Source: Taklimakanibacter sp021828105 (GTDB lineage Bacteria; Pseudomonadota; Alphaproteobacteria; Rhizobiales; Aestuariivirgaceae). From it: a DNA stretch of 64,000 nt. Where the stretch lies: NCBI GenBank assembly GCA_021828105.1, contig JAKATG010000030.1:14464-78463 (forward strand). Reading direction: 5' to 3'. Below, in pieces: positions 33,939-44,766 of this stretch (within the stretch, counting starts at the first letter, position 1; every line of letters starts with the position of its first letter). Below the pieces are notes generated by a model. It saw only the letters and a program-made list of their open reading frames with translations. It searched no databases and was not told the origin of the DNA. Made by a program: the position numbers and the translations under genes.

Positions 33939-35100
33939 TCTCGATGCCATGGAGCGCCAGCAGCTGGCGCATGCGGGTGCAGGCGAGATCGGGATCGCTC
34001 AGCAATCCGGCCTGGTCGGCGAGCCGCAGGATGTCGGCGAAATAGCCGATCGACCGCAAAGATTGGGCGCCGCCCGCCATGGTGAAATGATCCTGGAAGC
34101 CGTTGAGCCAGGCGAGGAAGACGACGCCGGTCTTGTAATATTGCGTCGGTGCCCGGAAGATCAGGCGCGACAGCGGCACGGTCGGCTCGAGCAGCTTCGC
34201 ATAGGCATTGCGGTCGCCTTGCGCGAGTTTTTCCAGCGCCAGCGACGCGGCCGGCGCGATCGGATCGAATATGCCGAGCAGCGCATGCGAATGGCCGTGC
34301 GCGTCGCCTTCGATCAGAGCGGGATAGTTGAAATCATCGCCGGTATACATCTTGACCGTGTTTGGCAGCCTCCGCCGCATGACGATCTCCTTCTGATCGT
34401 CGAGGAGCGAGATCTTGATGCCGTCGACCTTGCCTTGGTTGGCTGCGATGACACGCAGCGCCGTATCGAGCGCAGCGGCGAAATCTTCAGCACCCCAATA
34501 GCCCTTGAGCCCAGGATCGAACATGTCGCCCAGCCAATGCAGGATGACCGGCTGATCGGCCTCGGACAATACGCGGGCATAGACGGTCTCATAGTCGCGG
34601 GGCGTTCGGGCGATGCGGGCAAGCGCACGGCTCGCCATCAGGATGATGCGGCCGCCGAGCTTCTGGATGGCATGAAGCTGGGTCAGATAGGCAGCGATCA
34701 CGTCATCGAGCGAGCGCGCTTCCGCCGGGTCGAGCTGCTCGGTGCCGCAGCCCGAAAAGATGACGGCATCCTTGCGGTCCTTGGCCGAATTGAGCGACTG
34801 GCGGATGAGCTCATGCGCCCCCGGCCAGTCGAGGCCCATGCCGCGCTGCGCGGTGTCCATGGCCTCGGCGATGCCGAAACCCAGATCGAGGAGATGATGG
34901 CGGAAGGCGAGCGTCCTCTCCCAGTCGAAGACCGGCGATGCCGATGGCTCGCTGGTCCTGAGCGGATCGACGACGATATGGGCGGCAGCGAAGGCCACGC
35001 GGTTGAAGCGTTTCTGTCCCTTCTCGACCTCGAGCGGCGTGCCGGTGAGCCGGTAGCTCGCGATTTTCCCCGCCTGATCCGGAAGCTTGATCGCGACCAT
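33931..35100 (-). CDS. DUF993 family TIM-barrel protein
   Basis: 389 residues from the ATG at 35100, two bases after the SDR stop; the open frame to 35220 overlaps the SDR. The family pattern is recognisable: LTGTPLEVEKGQKRFNRVAFAAAHIV, FDWERTLAFRHHLLDLGFGIAEAMDTAQRGMGLDW, FSGCGTEQLDP, and ILHWLGDMFDPGLKGYWG. DUF993 proteins are distantly related to dihydrodipicolinate synthase-type aldolases, occur in sugar or polyol catabolic clusters, and have no firmly established reaction. The coupling to an isomerase and an SDR suggests a short pathway in which it acts as an aldolase or hydrolase. Confidence 0.88.
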   Translation of the reverse strand: MVAIKLPDQAGKIASYRLTGTPLEVEKGQKRFNRVAFAAAHIVVDPLRTSEPSASPVFDWERTLAFRHHLLDLGFGIAEAMDTAQRGMGLDWPGAHELIRQSLNSAKDRKDAVIFSGCGTEQLDPAEARSLDDVIAAYLTQLHAIQKLGGRIILMASRALARIARTPRDYETVYARVLSEADQPVILHWLGDMFDPGLKGYWGAEDFAAALDTALRVIAANQGKVDGIKISLLDDQKEIVMRRRLPNTVKMYTGDDFNYPALIEGDAHGHSHALLGIFDPIAPAASLALEKLAQGDRNAYAKLLEPTVPLSRLIFRAPTQYYKTGVVFLAWLNGFQDHFTMAGGAQSLRSIGYFADILRLADQAGLLSDPDLACTRMRQLLALHGIENA

Positions 35101-35102
35101 GC

Positions 35103-35879
35103 TCAATACCTCACGGTCAAGAGGCCGGCATCGGCGGCGATCGCCTGGCCGCTGGTATAGGGCAGGCCGCCCGTGGCGAGGGTCACGGCAATGCGCGCGA
35201 CCTCTTCCGGCGTGCCCCATCGCTTGATCACGGTGAGGCCGTCCTCGATGAGCTTGTCGTAGCGCGCTTTCGACGGCGCCGTCATGTCCGTCGCGATGAA
35301 GCCCGGCTGGATCTCATAGACGCCGATGCCGTCATTCGCGAGTCTCGCGGCGAAGAGCTTGGACACCATCGAGGCTCCGGCCTTGGACACGCAATATTCG
35401 CCGCGATTGATCGAGACGCCGATGGCGTTGGCGGAAGTGACCGTGACGATGGAATGATGCAGGGCGGAGGGACGCGCCCGCCCGAGGAGGCGCCTGGCGA
35501 AGGCCTGGGTGAGGAAGAAGGTCCCGCGCGTGTTGACCGACTGGCAGCGGTCATAGCTCTCGCTCGTCACCTCGAGGAGGTCGCCCCGGCTCATCACCGA
35601 GACGCCGGCATTGTTGACGAGCGTCGTCAGCGGCCCGAGCATGCGTTCGGCGGCCTCGAGCAGGCCCGCGTGATCGCCGAGGCGCGCGACATCGCCGGTG
35701 ACCGCTACCGCCCTGACACCATGCGCGTTGGCCTCCTCGACCGCCGCATCGAGTTCGCCCGAGGCGTCGAGGTCGTTGATCGCCACATCGAAGCCCGCTT
35801 GCGCGAGGCCCACAGCGATCGCCTTGCCGATGCCGCGGCGGGCGCCGGTGACGAGAGCGATCGGGCGGGGTTCAGCCAT
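35103..35879 (-). CDS. Short-chain dehydrogenase/reductase (FabG-like)
   Basis: 258 residues. TGARRGIGKAIAVGL is the NAD(P)-binding TGxxxGIG motif, LVNNAGVS the NNAG motif, and the catalytic Ser-Tyr-Lys are in VTSANAIGVSINRGEYCVSKAG. It ends with an ASGQAIAADAG-type strand. It oxidises or reduces a hydroxyl/keto group, probably on the sugar or polyol handled by the downstream DUF993 and isomerase products. It is the first gene of the three-gene operon. Confidence 0.93.
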   Translation of the reverse strand: MAEPRPIALVTGARRGIGKAIAVGLAQAGFDVAINDLDASGELDAAVEEANAHGVRAVAVTGDVARLGDHAGLLEAAERMLGPLTTLVNNAGVSVMSRGDLLEVTSESYDRCQSVNTRGTFFLTQAFARRLLGRARPSALHHSIVTVTSANAIGVSINRGEYCVSKAGASMVSKLFAARLANDGIGVYEIQPGFIATDMTAPSKARYDKLIEDGLTVIKRWGTPEEVARIAVTLATGGLPYTSGQAIAADAGLLTVRY

Positions 35880-35935
35880 GGCAGGGTCCGTTTCACGAGC
35901 GGTCCCGGGCGATTGACCTCGGGCCCGGAATGAAA

Positions 35936-35949
35936 TAACTAAATGGTTA
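35936..35949. promoter_or_regulatory. TAAC-N6-GTTA dyad in the SDR/CoA-transferase divide
   Basis: TAACTAAATGGTTA is an interrupted palindrome in the 105-bp region between two divergent operons. Its central position would let one regulator control both directions. No regulator gene is adjacent. Short dyads arise by chance, so confidence is low. Confidence 0.35.
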
Positions 35950-35984
35950 CTTGTCGGAATTTTCGCGAAAGATCAAGCCCCCTT

Positions 35985-37562
35985 ATGGTCCGCATCGTCA
36001 CCGCCGCCGAGGCCGCCCGCCAGATACCGGATGGCGCCGTCATCACCGTCAATTCGAGCTCGGGGCTCTGCTGTCCCGACCATATGCTGAAGGCCATCGG
36101 CGAGCGCTTCGAGCGCGAGGGGAGCCCGAAGCAGGTGACCATGCTGCACCCGATCGCCGCCGGCGACATGTATGGCGTCAAGGGCATCGACCATCTGGCC
36201 AAATCCGGCCTCATCAACAGGATCATCGCCGGCTCCTATCCGTCCGGCCCCTCATCGAGCGAGCCGCCGCTCATCTGGCAGATGATCGGCCGGGGCGAGG
36301 TCGCTGCCTACAACATCCCGTCCGGCATCCTGTTCGACATGCATCGCGAGGCCGCCGCCAGGCGCCCCGGCGTCCTCACCAAGGTCGGTCTCGACACTTT
36401 CGTCGATCCCGATCGCGAGGGCTGCGCGATGAATGCGGCGGCCAAGGCGCCGGTGGTGAAGAAGGTCACCTTCGAGGGCGAGGAGTGGCTCTATTTCCCG
36501 GCGATCGTGCCCAATGTCGCCGTCATCCGCGCGACGACGGCGGATGAGCGCGGCAATCTCTCTTGCGAGCAGGAAGGCGCCTTCCTCGGCATCACCGATC
36601 TCGCCATGGCAGCGCATAATAATGGCGGCATCGTCATCGCCCAGGTGAAGCGCATCGTGAAAGCGGGCTCGCTCAATTCGCACCATGTGCGCGTGCCGGG
36701 CATCCTCATCGATTATGTCGTCGAGGCGCCGGAGCAATGGCAGACGACGCAGACGGTCTATGATCCCGCCATTTCGGGCGAGATCGACCTGCCGCTGTCG
36801 AGCTTCGCGCCGATGGAGTTCGGCATCGGCAAGGTCATCGCGCGGCGCGTGGCGCAGGAATTGAGGAAGGGCTGGGCCGTCAATCTGGGTTTTGGCGTCT
36901 CCGCCAATGTGCCGCGCATCCTGCTCGAAGAGGGCCGCCATGGCGATGCCACCTGGGTCATCGAACAGGGACCGATCGGCGGCGTGCCCTTGCTCGACTT
37001 CCAGTTCGGTTGCGCCTCCAATGCCGAAGCGGTGATGCCCTCGCCGCAGCAATTCACCTATTTCCAGGCGGCGGGCTTCGATTGCTCGCTGCTCTCCTTC
37101 CTGCAGATCGACCGGGCGGGCTCGGTCAATGTGTCGAAGCTCGGGGTGAGGCCGCATGTGACGGCAGGCGCCGGCGGCTTCGTCGACATCACCGCGCGCG
37201 CCAAGAAGATCGTCTTTTCCGGCTTCTACAATGCCGGCGCCAAGATGATGGTCGAAGGCGGCAAGCTCCGGATCGAGAAGGAAGGCAAGGTCAGGAAGAT
37301 CGTGCCGGAAGTGGAGCAGGTCTCGTTTTCGGGACGGCGCGCCGTGGCGCAAGGCCAGGACATCACCTATGTCACCGAGCGCTGCGTGCTCAAGCTGACG
37401 AAGGACGGCCTCCTCGTCACCGAGATTGCGCCGGGCGTCGATCTCGAGCAGCATATATTGGCAGAGGCCGACATCCCGCTGAAGGTGGCGCCCGATCTCA
37501 AGCTCATGGAGGCGCGCCTGTTCGAGCCTCGGCCCATGGGCCTGGAGCTGTCACATGCTTGA
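35985..37562 (+). CDS. Acyl-CoA:acetate/3-ketoacid CoA-transferase (fused alpha-beta, YdiF/Pct-like)
   Basis: 525 residues from the ATG at 35985; the longer start at 35943 covers the promoter. The family I CoA-transferase halves are fused in one chain: an N-terminal alpha half with GAVITVNSSSGLCCPD, and a beta half with the catalytic Glu327 in WVIEQGPIGGVP. Such enzymes move CoA between short-chain acyl groups, activating an acid for beta-oxidation or recycling acetoacetate. It overlaps the enoyl-CoA hydratase gene by 8 bp, so both products probably act in one short-chain acid pathway. Confidence 0.93.
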   Translation: MVRIVTAAEAARQIPDGAVITVNSSSGLCCPDHMLKAIGERFEREGSPKQVTMLHPIAAGDMYGVKGIDHLAKSGLINRIIAGSYPSGPSSSEPPLIWQMIGRGEVAAYNIPSGILFDMHREAAARRPGVLTKVGLDTFVDPDREGCAMNAAAKAPVVKKVTFEGEEWLYFPAIVPNVAVIRATTADERGNLSCEQEGAFLGITDLAMAAHNNGGIVIAQVKRIVKAGSLNSHHVRVPGILIDYVVEAPEQWQTTQTVYDPAISGEIDLPLSSFAPMEFGIGKVIARRVAQELRKGWAVNLGFGVSANVPRILLEEGRHGDATWVIEQGPIGGVPLLDFQFGCASNAEAVMPSPQQFTYFQAAGFDCSLLSFLQIDRAGSVNVSKLGVRPHVTAGAGGFVDITARAKKIVFSGFYNAGAKMMVEGGKLRIEKEGKVRKIVPEVEQVSFSGRRAVAQGQDITYVTERCVLKLTKDGLLVTEIAPGVDLEQHILAEADIPLKVAPDLKLMEARLFEPRPMGLELSHA

Positions 37563-38343
37563 CACCGGCGACAAGCGCATCCTGCTCGAAGTCAAGGACC
37601 ATGTCGCGACGCTCACCTTGATGCGGCCGGAGAAGCTCAACGCGCTCGACATGGACATGGTCCTGGCGCTGGAGCGTGCCGCCGCCCTGATCGAGGCGGA
37701 GCGCGATGTCCGCGTCGCCATCCTGACCGGCACCGGCGACAAATCCTTCTGCGCCGGCGGCGATATCGAAGCCTGGGCCTTGCATTCGGCGCTCGATTTC
37801 GGCCGCGCCTGGATCCGCTATGGCCATCGCGCCTTCGATGCGCTGGCCCGGCTGCGCCAGCCGCTCATCGCGGTGCTGAACGGCCATGTGCTGGGCGGCG
37901 GCCTCGAGCTTGCCGCGGTCGCCGATCTCCGGATCGCCGAGGAGCATATCAAGGTCGGCGCGCCCGAGACGGGCCTCGGCATCATTCCGGGCTGGTCCGG
38001 CACGCAGCGCGTTGCCCGCCGCTTCGGCGCGCAATTGACCCGCCGCATGGCGCTCTTCGGCGAGATCTTCTCGGCATCGGAAGCGCTGGCTCTGGGCATT
38101 GTCGATGAGGTGGCGGCCAAGGGCCAGGGCATGGCGAGTGCTCAGGAATATGTCGATCTGGTCGTGGCGCGAGGACCCGTGGCGCTCGAGCTCACCAAGG
38201 CGCTGATCAATGCGGCGGAAGGCGAGGAGACCGAGCGGCCGCTCGAAGCCATCGCCGGCGCGCTCGCCGCCTCGACCGAGGATTTGAAGGAAGGCGTTGC
38301 CGCCTTCCGCGCCAAGCGCAAGCCGAAATTCAGGAATGAGTAG
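37555..38343 (+). CDS. Enoyl-CoA hydratase/isomerase family protein
   Basis: 262 residues. Crotonase-fold oxyanion-hole segments are FCAGGDIEAW and NGHVLGGGLELAAVADLRIA. The GAPETGLGIIPGWSGTQRV segment carries the catalytic-type Glu. It hydrates or isomerises the acyl-CoA produced by the adjacent CoA-transferase. The 3' end overlaps the convergent DnaB-like gene by 14 bp. Chain-length preference is not deducible. Confidence 0.93.
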   Translation: MLDTGDKRILLEVKDHVATLTLMRPEKLNALDMDMVLALERAAALIEAERDVRVAILTGTGDKSFCAGGDIEAWALHSALDFGRAWIRYGHRAFDALARLRQPLIAVLNGHVLGGGLELAAVADLRIAEEHIKVGAPETGLGIIPGWSGTQRVARRFGAQLTRRMALFGEIFSASEALALGIVDEVAAKGQGMASAQEYVDLVVARGPVALELTKALINAAEGEETERPLEAIAGALAASTEDLKEGVAAFRAKRKPKFRNE

Positions 38344-39049
38344 CCGCCCCAAACCGGACTTCGCCGCCGTTCAGGAAACAGGTCTTGTTGAACAGCGTCA
38401 AATCCAGCGGATTGGGCAGCCTGACATCGGTCAGATCGGGGCAGGGTTTCATCGCCGGATCGTATGACCGGTCGATCTGCGAGATGAAGACGATGATCAG
38501 CTCCTTCTCGCGTGCAAAGGACTTCAAAGCACTGACCTGGACCGTCAGTTCCGGATTTCCGCGCTTCTGATCGAGGAGCTGCAGATAGTCTATGACCGCC
38601 AAGGTGCCGGAGGGTGCCGAGGACAGCGTCCTCATGATGTAATCGGCGCTGATCGCGTCGGAACCGTCGAATTCGAACAGCGCGCCGAATTGCGACCGCT
38701 CCGCGCCGATGGCGCGGAAAATGTCGGGGACATGCCGTTCGACATATTCGAGCGAGAAGAACACGGCCTTGTTGCCGGCCCTCATCGCTGCGACGGCAAG
38801 CTCGAGGCTCAGCAGGGTCTTGCCTTGGCCCGGACGTGCACCGACCAGCACCAGATCGCCGGGCCTAAGCTCGGCAAACAATTTGCCGGCCGGTGCGACT
38901 GCCGACAGCGTTGCCGCAAGCAGGCTCCATCGGCCGAAACCTTCTTCGCGAGCGATACGATCGAGTGCTGCGTGAAGAGGGATACTGCTTTCGCGTGACA
39001 GAAGCCTGGCTTTGCGCTTCAAGCGATAGAGGGGAACGGACAGCTTCAT
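38330..39049 (-). CDS. Stand-alone DnaB-like helicase-domain ATPase
   Basis: 239 residues from the ATG at 39049, which has GGAGG 8 bp upstream; the open frame to 39319 is not supported. A RecA-type ATPase core is clear: Walker A GARPGQGKT (about residues 72-80), FFSLEY, Walker B LAVIDYLQLLD, and the sensor loop FISQIDRSYD. This is the DnaB C-terminal domain pattern, but the N-terminal primase-binding domain is replaced by about 60 basic residues (YRLKRKARLLSRE...). Short proteins of this type occur in rhizobia as DNA helicase of unknown role. It may be a former phage or plasmid helicase or loader. Confidence 0.82.
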   Translation of the reverse strand: MKLSVPLYRLKRKARLLSRESSIPLHAALDRIAREEGFGRWSLLAATLSAVAPAGKLFAELRPGDLVLVGARPGQGKTLLSLELAVAAMRAGNKAVFFSLEYVERHVPDIFRAIGAERSQFGALFEFDGSDAISADYIMRTLSSAPSGTLAVIDYLQLLDQKRGNPELTVQVSALKSFAREKELIIVFISQIDRSYDPAMKPCPDLTDVRLPNPLDLTLFNKTCFLNGGEVRFGAATHS

Positions 39050-39194
39050 CTGAAGAACCTCCTGGTGCGAGCCATTGCCGCAACCCCTCCGCATGCGTCC
39101 TGCTCGAACAGTCGGTCCGATGATCCACTCGCCCGGCATGAGTAAAATGCTTTCCCGAATGGAGGGAGGAGGCGCGGGCCACGCCAGAATCACA

Positions 39195-41069
<1,875 letters not shown>

Positions 41070-41086
41070 GACGGAGGCGACCACCT

Positions 41087-42871
41087 TTATCTCCCGACCG
41101 CATAGGCTTGCATGAGGCGAGGGGTCGCCGCGGCACGCAGAAGCCCGTCCGGATCGCGGCGCGCCGCGGTGAGGCGGCCGATCGACCATGGCTCGGAGAC
41201 CGTCAGGCGATGGCCGCGCCGGCGCAACTCGTCGAGCACCGCGGCGGCGAAATTCGCTTCGGCGATCAGGCTGCCGGGCTCACGCGTGCGCGGGAAGAAC
41301 GACCCCGGGAAATGCGCGGTATGGAAAAGCGGCTGGTCGATCGCTTCCTGCAGGTTGAGGCCGTGATGCACATGGCGCAGGAAGAAGGCCAATTGCCATT
41401 GCTCCTGCTGATCACCGCCGGGCGTTCCGAAGGCAAGCGTCGGGCGTCCATCCTTGAGCGCGAGCGACGGCGTCAGCGTGGTGCGCGGCCGCTTGCCCGG
41501 CGCGAGCGAGGTCGGCAGACCGGGCTCCAGCCAGAACATCTGGGCGCGCGAATTGAGACAGAAGCCGAGATCGGGGATGATCGGCGAAGATTGCAGCCAG
41601 CCGCCCGAGGGCGTCGCCGAGACCATGTTGCCGTCCCGGTCGATGACGTCGATATGGACGGTATCGCCGCGCTTGGTGGAGAGATGCGCCATCGTCGGCT
41701 CATAGACGGCCCCCTCGGCGTCGTCCGCGCCGAGCATCTTCATCGTCTGCCGCACTTGCGTCTCGAAACCGGGAACGATGCCAGGCTCGAGATCGAGTGC
41801 GGCCTGTCCGTTCAGCAAGCGACGGCGTTGGGCGGCATAGGTATCGGACAGCAGATGGTCGAGCGGCACGTCGCAGAACAGCGGATCGCCGTAATAGATC
41901 TCGCGGTCGGCGAAAGCGAGCTTCATCGCTTCGGTGACGGTATGGACGAATTCGGCGCCGGAAGGATCCATGCGCGCGAGGTCGATCTCCTTGAGGATCG
42001 ACAGCGACTGCAGGAAGACCGGTCCCTGTCCCCATGGCCCGATCTTGGCGACTGTCCAACCGTGATAGTCATAGGTGAGCGGCGCCTCGATCGTCGCTTT
42101 CCAGCGGGCCATGTCCTCACCGGTGAGCACGCCCTTGTGCCTGGCACCGCTCGCATCCATCACTTCGGCCTTGTCGAGATAGTTCTGGATCGCCTCGGCG
42201 ATGAAGCCGCGATAGAAGGCATCGCGCGCGGCTTCGATCTGCGCCTCGCGGCCATGTTTGGCCTCGGCCTCGGCAATGACCCGCTCCCATGTCCGTGCCA
42301 GAACCGGGTTCTTGAAGTTGGCGCGCGGCTCGGGCGCATGGCCGCCCGGCAGCCAGGTCTGGTGCGACGTCGGCCATTCCTTCTCGAAGAAGTCCGCCAG
42401 GCCTTTGATGATGTCGGACACGCGCGGCAGCATGGGGTGGCCATGCGCGGCGTAGTACATGGCGGGGGTGAGCACGTCGCGGATGGTGAGCCGGCCATAG
42501 TCGCGCAGCATCAGCATCCAGCCGGCGAAGGATCCCGGGATGACGGTGGCGAGGAGGCCGTCGCCCGGAATCTTGGCGAGGCCTTCGCCGCGATAGTGCT
42601 CGAGCGTGGCGCCGGCCGGCGCCGGTCCTTGCGCGCAGATGACCTCGACCTTGTCCTTGGCCTTGGAATAGATGATCGCCGGCATGTCGCCGCCGGGGCC
42701 TACGAGATGCGGCTCCACCACCTGCAGCACGAAGCCCGCCGCCACCGCGGCGTCGAAGGCATTGCCGCCTTTCTCGAGCATGCTCATGCCGACCGCGGAG
42801 GCGATCCAATGGGTGGAGGCGACGACGCCGAATGTGCCGAGGATTTCAGGACGGGTGGTGAAGGTGCTCAT
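41087..42871 (-). CDS. Gamma-glutamyltransferase family protein
   Basis: 594 residues from the ATG at 42871, after the permease stop at 42891; a GTG at 42901 is possible. The family pattern includes GMSMLEKGGNAFDAAVAAGFVLQVVEPHLVGPGGDMPAI and, at the autocleavage site, GDTVHIDVIDRDGNMVSATPSGGW, where Thr404 would become the catalytic N-terminal nucleophile of the small subunit. No signal peptide is evident, so a cytoplasmic location is likely. With the Gsi-type importer it suggests uptake and hydrolysis of glutathione or gamma-glutamyl compounds. Other family members act as cephalosporin acylases or other amidases. Confidence 0.93.
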   Translation of the reverse strand: MSTFTTRPEILGTFGVVASTHWIASAVGMSMLEKGGNAFDAAVAAGFVLQVVEPHLVGPGGDMPAIIYSKAKDKVEVICAQGPAPAGATLEHYRGEGLAKIPGDGLLATVIPGSFAGWMLMLRDYGRLTIRDVLTPAMYYAAHGHPMLPRVSDIIKGLADFFEKEWPTSHQTWLPGGHAPEPRANFKNPVLARTWERVIAEAEAKHGREAQIEAARDAFYRGFIAEAIQNYLDKAEVMDASGARHKGVLTGEDMARWKATIEAPLTYDYHGWTVAKIGPWGQGPVFLQSLSILKEIDLARMDPSGAEFVHTVTEAMKLAFADREIYYGDPLFCDVPLDHLLSDTYAAQRRRLLNGQAALDLEPGIVPGFETQVRQTMKMLGADDAEGAVYEPTMAHLSTKRGDTVHIDVIDRDGNMVSATPSGGWLQSSPIIPDLGFCLNSRAQMFWLEPGLPTSLAPGKRPRTTLTPSLALKDGRPTLAFGTPGGDQQEQWQLAFFLRHVHHGLNLQEAIDQPLFHTAHFPGSFFPRTREPGSLIAEANFAAAVLDELRRRGHRLTVSEPWSIGRLTAARRDPDGLLRAAATPRLMQAYAVGR

Positions 42872-42890
42872 CTCGGGGAACTGCCTCGTT

Positions 42891-43769
42891 TCAGATTTCA
42901 CGGGGATCTAGGGCGTCACGCAAGCCGTCGCCCAGGAGGTTGAAGCCGATCACCACGAGGTAGATCGCAACTCCCGGCCAGACCGCCATCCACGGCGCCT
43001 GGCTCAGGAAATTCTTGGCGACGTTCAGCATCGAGCCCCAGCTCGCCGCCGGCGGCTGCTGGCCGAGACCGAGGAAGGACAGGCTCGCCTCGGCGATGAT
43101 GGCGGCGGCGACCGTCAATGTCGCCTGGACGAGGATCGGCGCCAGGATGTTGGGCAGGATATAGCGGGTGATGATGCTGAAGTGGCGCAGGCCGATGGCG
43201 CGCGCACCCTCGACATAGTCCTCGGTCTTGACCGACAGCACCTGTCCACGGGTCAGGCGAATGAAGATCGGCATGGCCGAGAGCCCGATGGCGATCATCG
43301 CATTGGTGAGACTCGGCCCCAGAAAGGCCGCGAGCGCGATGGCGGTGATCAGGAACGGCATCGCCAGGAAGGCGTCGGTGACGCGCGAGATGATCATGTC
43401 GATCCAGCCGCCGAAATAGCCGGCGAGAACGCCGAAGGGCACGCCCACGGCGAGCGCGATCGCGACCGATATGACGCCCGCCATCAGCGAGGCCTGGGCG
43501 CCCCAGATCATGCGCGACAGGACATCGCGCCCGAGATCGTCGGTTCCGAGCCAGTAGATGGCCGACGGCGCCTTGCGGATCGCCGTCCAGCTCGTCGCAT
43601 TGGGATCGGCGATCGGCAGCAGCGGCGCCAGGACCGCGAGGAGCGTGAAGAACAGGATGATGCAACAGCCGGCCAGCGCACCCTTGTTGGCCTTGAGCTT
43701 GCGCCAGGCCCGGCTCGGCGCACGCCTTGCCGGCAGGTCGGCGGCATCGGTTGGGCTGAGCGCCGTCAT
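42891..43769 (-). CDS. ABC transporter permease (DppC/GsiD-like)
   Basis: 292 residues from the ATG at 43769, overlapping the preceding permease stop by four bases; the frame to 44513 is an artefact. It shows the DppC pattern: a cytoplasmic N-terminus, then CCIILFFTLLAVLAPLLPIADP, YWLGTDDLGRDVLSRMIWGA and the loop YVEGARAIGLRHFSIITRYILPN. It is the partner of the DppB-like permease. Confidence 0.93.
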   Translation of the reverse strand: MTALSPTDAADLPARRAPSRAWRKLKANKGALAGCCIILFFTLLAVLAPLLPIADPNATSWTAIRKAPSAIYWLGTDDLGRDVLSRMIWGAQASLMAGVISVAIALAVGVPFGVLAGYFGGWIDMIISRVTDAFLAMPFLITAIALAAFLGPSLTNAMIAIGLSAMPIFIRLTRGQVLSVKTEDYVEGARAIGLRHFSIITRYILPNILAPILVQATLTVAAAIIAEASLSFLGLGQQPPAASWGSMLNVAKNFLSQAPWMAVWPGVAIYLVVIGFNLLGDGLRDALDPREI

Positions 43770-44713
43770 AGCGTCGCCCGCATGCGCGGATTGAGCACGA
43801 AATAGAGGAGGTCGGCGATGAGGTTCATCAGGATGAAGCCGGTCGCCGTGCACAGCACGACACCCTGCACGACGGAATAGTCGCGGGTGAAGACGGCATC
43901 GACGATGAGCTTGCCGAAGCCGGGGATGGTGAAGATCTGCTCGGTCAGCACCGCGCCCGCCAGCAATTCGCCGAACAGCAGCGCGCTCAAGGTGACGATC
44001 GGCAGGAGCGCGTTGCGGAAGCTGTGCTCGAACACCACCGCGCGCTCGGAAAGGCCTTTGGCGCGGGCGGTGCGGATGTAATCGGCGCTGAGCACGCTCA
44101 GCATCGCCGAGCGCGTGTGGCGCATCAGCGTGGCGGCGAGCGCGTTGCCGAGGACGAAGGCCGGCATGACCATGGTCTCGAGCGAGCGCAGCGGATCTGC
44201 GAAGAAGGGCTCGTAGCCCGAGGCCGGAAGCCAGCCGAGTTTTACCGAGACGAGCAGGATCAGCATGATGCCGAGCCAGAAATTGGGGATCGACAGGCCG
44301 GACAGCGCGACGAAGCTCGCGAGATAGTCGAGGGCGGTGTTCTTCTTCACCGCCGCCAGGATGCCCATCGGAATGCCGATCAGGAAGGCGAAGAAGATCG
44401 CCATCACGGCGAGCTGGATCGTCACCGGGAGCTTTGCCGCGATGAGATTCAGCACCGGCTCGTTGCTGCGCAGCGAGACGCCGAGATCGCCGGTAAGCGC
44501 GCCCCCGAGCCAATAAGCATACTGGGCCGGCAGCGGATCGTTCAGATGATACTTCTCGCGCAGCAATTCGAGGACCGCCGGATCGCGCTCTTCGCCCGCC
44601 ATGGCGAGAATGGGATCGCCCGGCAGGAGCTTCTGCAGCGAGAAGACGAAGATCGAGACGATCAGCAAGGTCGGTATGGCGACGAGCAGCCGTTTGACGA
44701 TGTAGGTGTACAT
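43766..44713 (-). CDS. ABC transporter permease (DppB/GsiC-like)
   Basis: 315 residues beginning MYTYIVKRLLVAIPTLLIVSIFVFSLQKLLPGDP, the typical DppB/GsiC N-terminus. The EAA loop is YIRTARAKGLSERAVVFEHSFRNALLP. Six membrane helices are predicted by eye. It follows the binding-protein gene by 53 bp and overlaps the DppC-like gene, so the transporter genes are co-transcribed in the usual order A-B-C, then the transferase, then the ATPase. Confidence 0.93.
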   Translation of the reverse strand: MYTYIVKRLLVAIPTLLIVSIFVFSLQKLLPGDPILAMAGEERDPAVLELLREKYHLNDPLPAQYAYWLGGALTGDLGVSLRSNEPVLNLIAAKLPVTIQLAVMAIFFAFLIGIPMGILAAVKKNTALDYLASFVALSGLSIPNFWLGIMLILLVSVKLGWLPASGYEPFFADPLRSLETMVMPAFVLGNALAATLMRHTRSAMLSVLSADYIRTARAKGLSERAVVFEHSFRNALLPIVTLSALLFGELLAGAVLTEQIFTIPGFGKLIVDAVFTRDYSVVQGVVLCTATGFILMNLIADLLYFVLNPRMRATL

Positions 44714-44766
44714 GGACTACCTGGCCTTTCGGGAACCCCGTGCCGCGCGGGGTTCCCGTGCTCTGA

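Noticed and set aside
41108..42943. A 611-codon open frame opposite the gamma-glutamyltransferase gene
   Set aside because: The opposite strand has the full family pattern including the catalytic Thr region; this frame is its shadow.
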